Positions 59,160 to 64,000 of a stretch of 64,000 nucleotides of DNA are shown here, one piece after another. How positions within the stretch are numbered: the first letter of the stretch is position 1; every line of letters begins with the position of its first letter. Both the position numbers and the translations under genes were made by a program. Below the pieces are notes generated by a model. That model ran no database searches. It saw nothing but the letters and a program-made list of their open reading frames with translations, and was not told the origin of the DNA. This stretch comes from Eucalyptus grandis (lineage: Eukaryota > Streptophyta > Magnoliopsida > Myrtales > Myrtaceae). The stretch lies in the NCBI RefSeq assembly GCF_016545825.1, contig NC_052614.1, positions 3,138,630-3,202,629 on the forward strand, in the 5' to 3' direction.

Positions 59160-59292
59160 ATTAAGCTCTAGATTGAGCTTCCACATAGAACGATTGCCTG
59201 CCAAGGGACTCTAACCTGCAAAACAAAGTTAATCGTCAATTTTTGAAAAAGGGAAAGAAGCAAGTGAAGAAAATTTTCTTTGTACCACCATC

Positions 59293-60109
59293 ATGACTTT
59301 GCCATTAGCCTCAAAAGAGCATTTCCCAGTAGAAATCACGCCTCAAATCTCATAAGTTCGGGATCCAATCGTGGACCCATCTGCCGTTGTTCTTGGATCT
59401 CAAGAGCAACTTATTCAGGCCCAACAAATGAAATGGCAGCCCATCCAGACTTCATCAAATCTGGGGTAGCCCATCTTGGGCTAGCCCCTTGTGAGCCATC
59501 CTTACTAATGGGTACCATTTAATCCATGATACTTTGGGCCGAGCCCAAATGCATCATCTCTAGGAAACCAGGGCCACCAAAGTAGGGCCCAAAGCACTGG
59601 CAATCCACCAATAGTAAACGGGGCAAGCACAGCCATTCAGTTGGATCCAATCAATGTGGGGCAAGTGATTGAGTCAAATGACTCGAGTATTGGACCAAAT
59701 CCCTACTTGGTATTTCTCAATGCGAGGGAGGAATTGGGCCGAGCATGGGAACAAATCCCTAACCAATTTTGCCACTTAGGTTTCTACCATATTCCATTGC
59801 AACCACTAGTGGTCGCTCAGAGTTGGGTGATCCACTATTCGTCTCCACCGCCAATGGACCAAAGCTACGACTTATCGCTTATCAACTTATTGGATCTGAA
59901 AGTTATTTGACCTAGGCATAGGAGTTTCAGCAAGTTTTGGTTACAAAAGATAAGGATGGTTTTTTGAATGGAACCATTCCGATTCCAGCAGATCTAAGAA
60001 CAGCACGACAATGGAGAAAGTGTAACCGGTTGGTGAGAACTTGGATTGGCAACTGCGTGGCTCCAGAAGTCACAGCTGGATTACCCCTAATAAAGGATTC
60101 AAAAACTAT
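59293..60109 (+). pseudogene. Copia gag fragment (DUF4219/UBN2-like)
   Basis: After a stop-riddled N-terminal part, the segment at about 59938-60095 reads KDGFLNGTIPIPADLRTARQ and then WRKCNRLVRTWIGNCVAPEV, the conserved gag pattern DGTIPKP..WxRCNxxVxSWIxNSVxPEI. Homology stops at 60109, where the Harbinger end begins. Several frame breaks upstream show that it is not functional. Confidence 0.7.
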
Positions 60110-60527
60110 GGCCCCGTTTGGTTCGGCTTTGGGAGAATGTCATTGGGGAAATGCAAAGGCCTTTAGTCTAAAGGGGTTTGGCGAAATGCAAATGCTGTTT
60201 GGTAAACAAAATTGAAAAGATGCCTTGAGATGCAACTTGGGGAAAATGCTGTTTGGTAAACACATTACATTTGGAAAGTCATTTCATGTGCCAATTATTA
60301 AAATTTTGCAACTTTAAATTGTTTAAAATTAAAAACAAAAATCAATTACCTTAACTTTTATATATTATTTTCAAGTTGAGAATAATGTATAAGAGACATA
60401 TTAATAAAATTATAAATAAAAAAATCACATCAAACTCAATTAAAAATAGAGTAATTTCATTACAATAAACATGACAACAACATATGTTCGAAAGAAAGAA
60501 ATAAATAGTTAAATATTACAGACATCC

Positions 60528-61889
60528 TTAACTATTTATCAAGTTCATAGCTATTTCATCACGTAAATGTGCCATGTCAGGAAATGCATTATTATTTGAA
60601 GCACTTGTCCCCTCATTTAAAACATCATGATCTACTGAATATCCATACTCGGGATCCAAATCTGCTGTTTCAAAATCCATATCAGTTACGGCATTTTTTC
60701 TTATAAAATTGTGCAAAGCCATTGTAGTTATGACAATTTGCACTTGCTTTTCATATGGATAACTTGGCATAATAGTTAAAATCTTCCACTTCCTTTTTTA
60801 GTACACCAAAGGCTCGTTCAATTTTTGAGCGAAGCGAGGAATGTGCACGATTGAACACTTCTCGATAACCTATAAGTGTAGGACCTTGTCGAAATTCTGG
60901 CAAATGATATCTAACTTCTCTATATGGCCCTAAACAATCAGTGAGATTTGGATATCCAGCATCTATTAAATAATATTTACATACACAAATATAATATAAA
61001 TCTAATTAACATATGCCACATAAATATATATATATATATATATGGATATACATAAACCATTAATTAACCAACCTGGAGGTGGATAGAGAAATTGTGCATC
61101 ACGTCTTCCAATGGCATCATAGAAGACACGAGTATCATGAGCTTGTCCCTCCCAATCAGCACAAACGTAAATAAATTCCATATTAAAATTACATACAGCC
61201 AACACATTTTGCGTAGTCTTTCCTTTTCGACCAATAAAGCGAATTTAATCATACGTCGGTAATACTGCTTGAATATGTGTACCATTCATAGCTCCAATGC
61301 AATCCTAAAACAAATAATGCAAAAATTACATGATTTAAATTTGCTTTTTCGTTTTTATAATACAATTATAACTTACCTTAAAATATGGATAAAATCGTCG
61401 ATCTTTCTTAATCTTCTCTGGAACTTCCCGAAATTGTCGATCAATTGGTTGGATCAAATCTTTTCCCATATTGCATACTTTATTTAAAACTAAACTAAAA
61501 TGCCTACTTATGGTTTCCCCAGAGCGTTGAAAGCGTTCTTGTGCTACCCTGTTGCCTATACCATGTCCCAACATATAAAGAAACATTCCAACCATTTCTT
61601 CAACATTAGTATTTCTAGATCCTTTAAGGCCATAGCGTGTTACTAAGTCACCTGTTAAATTATTAAATACATCTCTATGCATTCTAAACATATTATAGCA
61701 TCTTATTGGATTAGTATCTTCAGCCATCAACTCTCTCATCCATGCATAACCTGTATATGATGAGGTCATAGAAGGTTGTTTGCTAAGGTGCATTGCTTGA
61801 TAAGCAATTGAAGCATTAGCAATTGAAAGCAAATCCGAGAATTCATCTTCCTCTTGTTCACGATTTTCCTTTTGTTGAGAATCATCCAT
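60528..61889 (-). pseudogene. PIF/Harbinger transposase (HARBI1-like, DDE_Tnp_4), inactive
   Basis: Exon 1 (61889-61377) encodes the helix-rich N-terminal part ending RRFYPYFK. Exon 2 (61304 to about 61074) has the catalytic core, and a last part (about 60990-60528) contains IDAGYPN and IERAFGVLKK. Defects: the first catalytic Asp (family GAIDGTHI) is Asn here (GAMNGTHI); an in-frame stop follows PTYD at about 61250; and a one-base loss in an A run at about 60795 shifts FGVLKK out of the frame MPSYPYEKQ, which then continues to LHNFIRKN. The AHDTRVF and ERAF acidic positions remain. It cannot encode an active transposase as written. Confidence 0.85.
61022..61043. repeat. (TA)n microsatellite in a transposase intron
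   Basis: About 9-10 TA units lie between exon 2 and the last exon of the Harbinger transposase. Confidence 0.9.
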
Positions 61890-62168
61890 AATTACCTAAC
61901 GTAACAAATTATAGAGTTAGAATAAGAAAAATAATGAATAATATTGACAATCCATTAAGAAAAACAATAGTATCAATCAACATATATATGCAAAGTCAAC
62001 CACATAAAGCAAACGCCAATTAGAAACAATTCTCACATTAAAAACATTAATATAAATTAGGTCCATACATAATTTAAATAGAGTTCGCATATAAAAATAA
62101 AATAGCATATTCAAGAATTCAAATAAGAAACTATAACAATATCTTAGTTATGATTAAGTTCTTCCATC

Positions 62169-62751
62169 TCAAGCTTGAGATACTTCACCCTCGGCATCGG
62201 TACTCAAGCTCATGAAGACCTGCCTATTGTCCACCCTGTCCTTAAAATGTTTAATTGCAAAAAAGTACAGCTTTTTATCTTGCACAATCTCTGGTATGGC
62301 ATCCAACATAGATATGAGGTCCTTGTAAGGACCGAATTCCTCATATGCTCGAGAGGCAACAGCATCAGCACTCCTATTAGCACTCCTACTTTCAACTGAG
62401 AACAAAGCCGGTAATTTGACTTCCAAGCAATTGTGCCGGGCTCAAGTTCTTGGCTTTCTTTCCTCGAGTTTCCCTTGTTGAAGTTTGTGCTACTCTTTTA
62501 TGAGCCTGAGTTTGAATTGGTTCATCAATATTTTCACCCACATCACATTCCAAATTATCATCAGTAGATCTTACGGCATCATCAATATTGGGTTGTGTGG
62601 CATCAACATTCTCATCAACACATAAACCTTGTGCAGGATTCCAAGTGATTCCTCCAGTAGCAACCGTATCCCTGAACATTCTATCTAGCAACACTTCAAG
62701 ATCAGGAGGTATGCCTTTCGTCCTAAAAACCTTAACCTTAGGATTGGCCTG

Positions 62752-62784
<33 letters not shown>

Positions 62785-63173
62785 CGTTTTCAGTAAGTTG
62801 TATATAATAGAAAATAAGAACTTAATCGAAAAATAAAAGAACAAATGATAAACACCTGGATTTTGCTCTCCCACTATTCATCACTCGCATCGATGGTTTT
62901 CTTCCTTGGATCCCATCCTAATCCCGTTTCACTATAAACCAACGTCCTCCATCTTTTCCATTCTTCCTTAAGATTATCCCACTTACTTTTCATTTTAGTT
63001 TTATCGTACTTTTTGCCCCTCAACTCCTCGAACTTATTAATTATGATAGTCCATCCATCTCTCTTGTTGGTTGCTGGACGATTACCTTTATTGATTTGTT
63101 CAACACATAACTTACAAAATGTTTCCACGTCTTCAGCTGTCCAATATGCCTTTTCCTTTGTTGAACTCGCCAT
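62169..63173 (-). pseudogene. Harbinger-associated MYB/SANT-like protein, broken
   Basis: Exon 1 (63173 to about 62857) encodes YWTAEDVETFCKLCVEQINK, then KMKSKWDNLKEEWKRWR and GWDPRKKTIDASDE, the Myb/SANT-like domain (Myb_DNA-bind_3) that partners PIF/Harbinger transposases and binds the element's ends. A TAG at 62874-62876 replaces the usual Trp after ASDE. The intron ends next to a 28-base A run (62757-62784), and exon 2 runs from about 62749 with a frame break at about 62400-62426, after which EEFGPYKDLISMLDAIPE continues to 62169. It is not functional as written. Confidence 0.8.
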
Positions 63174-63683
63174 CTTTCAACAATATGAGCATGACATATT
63201 TGAGAGATATATAATAAAGAAAAAATTCAACAATTGAATTAGAGCCAAATAAATGCGAACTAGTAAATAACAAATCAATGTTATATTGTATTAGATATCA
63301 GCCCAAAAAACAAGAAAAAAACCAACAACATATCAGTCTAGGGCTATACAAGATACAATGTGGTGGTTTTCCCACTATAGAGGCAGAGGATCCATCAAAA
63401 AAAGGGAAAAAGTAACATTTGGATGTAGAGATAAGATCAAGAAACAGCTTCACATCTCTTCACACCAGAAAAATATTAACCAAGCCCCAACATTAGAATT
63501 TTGTACAACCCTAGACTAATATTAGAATTCAGAATGGGCTCAAAATAGCCAATCAACCACCAAACTCCCATCAAATTCAGAATTTTGTACACTGAAAATG
63601 TAGTTAAACCGACGGAAGACAATTCTGGTTCAATGGGCAACCGTGGATTAAGAAAATCTGACCTGGATAGAAGCAAGCACGGC
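63174..63683. other. Harbinger internal/5' flank, no gene
   Basis: Upstream of the MYB-like gene the sequence is AT-rich and holds only a short frame at 63476-63676 without recognisable features. Confidence 0.4.
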
Positions 63684-63752
63684 GCGAGCGTGAAAGGAGA
63701 GCTTGAGGGCAGCGAGCATGAAAGGAGAGCTTGAGGGCAGCGAGCGTGAAGG
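63684..63752. repeat. 28-bp tandem repeat, about 2.4 copies
   Basis: 'gcgagcgtgaaaggagagct' starts at 63684 and recurs at 63712 and 63740 with one or two changes. It lies in the GC-richer upstream region of the MYB-like gene and could be sub-terminal sequence of the transposon. Confidence 0.8.
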
Positions 63753-64000
63753 AGTGACGCGAGGAAGAGAACTCAAACCCCTACACATACAATAAGGCAC
63801 CAAATCTTGAGAAGTAACTTTTTCACAAGCAACAACCATTCAAATGTGCATTTGTATGTTAGTGAAGAAACAAAATTTTAGGTGACATCTGATTGATTAC
63901 CGTCCTCCAACAATTATCAAAGACCGGCATGTTTTCCATGCTCTTGGACGGACTTTTCATGAGATTATTTAACTCCCGGATGTGAATTTTGAACTCAAAT

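Larger units (their letters stand above)
58887..60109 (+). mobile_element. Second Copia element, 5' part only, interrupted by Harbinger
   Basis: An LTR-like segment (about 58887-59147) opens TGTTGGAAGATATG and ends TTCTTTCA. It is followed at once by TGGTATTAGAGC, a Copia-type primer-binding site. Gag homology appears at about 59890-60095. The rest of the element and its 3' LTR are not in the window, because the PIF/Harbinger element starts within gag at 60110. Confidence 0.75.
60110..64000 (-). mobile_element. PIF/Harbinger DNA transposon, decayed, right end not seen
   Basis: The left terminus GGCCCCGTTTGGTTCGGC is the classic PIF/Harbinger start. It lies in the Copia gag sequence, preceded by TAT. 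Two minus-strand genes follow, a DDE transposase and a MYB/SANT-like protein, the normal two-gene content of this superfamily. No inverted CCAAACGGGGCC end was found up to 64000, so the right terminus lies outside the window or is lost. Both genes carry disabling changes. Confidence 0.8.

Noticed and set aside
1..64000. CRISPR arrays, bacterial operons, ribosomal RNA or tRNA genes
   Set aside because: The window is plant nuclear DNA. I found no rRNA, no tRNA that folds convincingly, and no spaced direct-repeat array of CRISPR type.

Overview
This is a plant nuclear window, from a eudicot: it has GT-AG introns, Ty1/copia and PIF/Harbinger elements, MULE-type MITEs, a plasma-membrane H+-ATPase with a plant C-terminal autoinhibitory tail, and a plant-type topoisomerase I. 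A woody eudicot is plausible, but the sequence alone does not fix the species.

Layout. 1-3.9 kb is repeat-derived: a MULE-like MITE, a solo-LTR-like block and short tandem repeats. About 3.9-37.5 kb is a tandem triplication, units A, B and C, each of 11-12 kb. Each unit holds, in order, a repeat-derived 5' block, a receptor-like kinase with a GH18 (class V chitinase-like) ectodomain, and a separate secreted GH18 chitinase gene. All three kinase ectodomains have lost the catalytic acid of the GH18 DxDxE motif, while the one intact secreted chitinase (unit C) keeps it. The copies have decayed differently. Receptors B and C are open (775 aa each) and A has a one-base frameshift at kinase motif DVYSFG. 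Chitinase C is intact, B has four lesions, and A has lost both ends and carries a Copia element (9661-14339) with a clean 5-bp target duplication.

37.75-42.80 kb is a 15-exon plasma-membrane H+-ATPase whose promoter abuts the end of the array. It is complete except for one missing base at the conserved PIAMP motif. 47.09-53.33 kb is a 15-exon DNA topoisomerase I with its catalytic Tyr, but with several one-base shifts. Because two otherwise well-conserved housekeeping genes carry isolated one-base indels, consensus base errors must be excluded before any single-indel 'pseudogene' here is accepted.

53.3-64 kb is accessory. It contains a duplicated MITE-bearing segment. Between the two copies lie two small reading frames: one has a signal-peptide-like start and an IDA/CLE-like C-terminus, and the other has three 29-residue-spaced repeats resembling the CLE dodecapeptide. 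The window ends with the 5' part of a second Copia element (LTR, PBS, gag), interrupted by a decayed PIF/Harbinger element that carries both a MYB/SANT-like and a DDE transposase gene.

Most likely biology: a rapidly turning-over cluster pairing an inactive-chitinase receptor kinase with a secreted active chitinase, presumably in chitin or glycan perception (family-based inference), next to ordinary housekeeping genes. The least described object is the small repeat-peptide locus near 57.3-57.7 kb.
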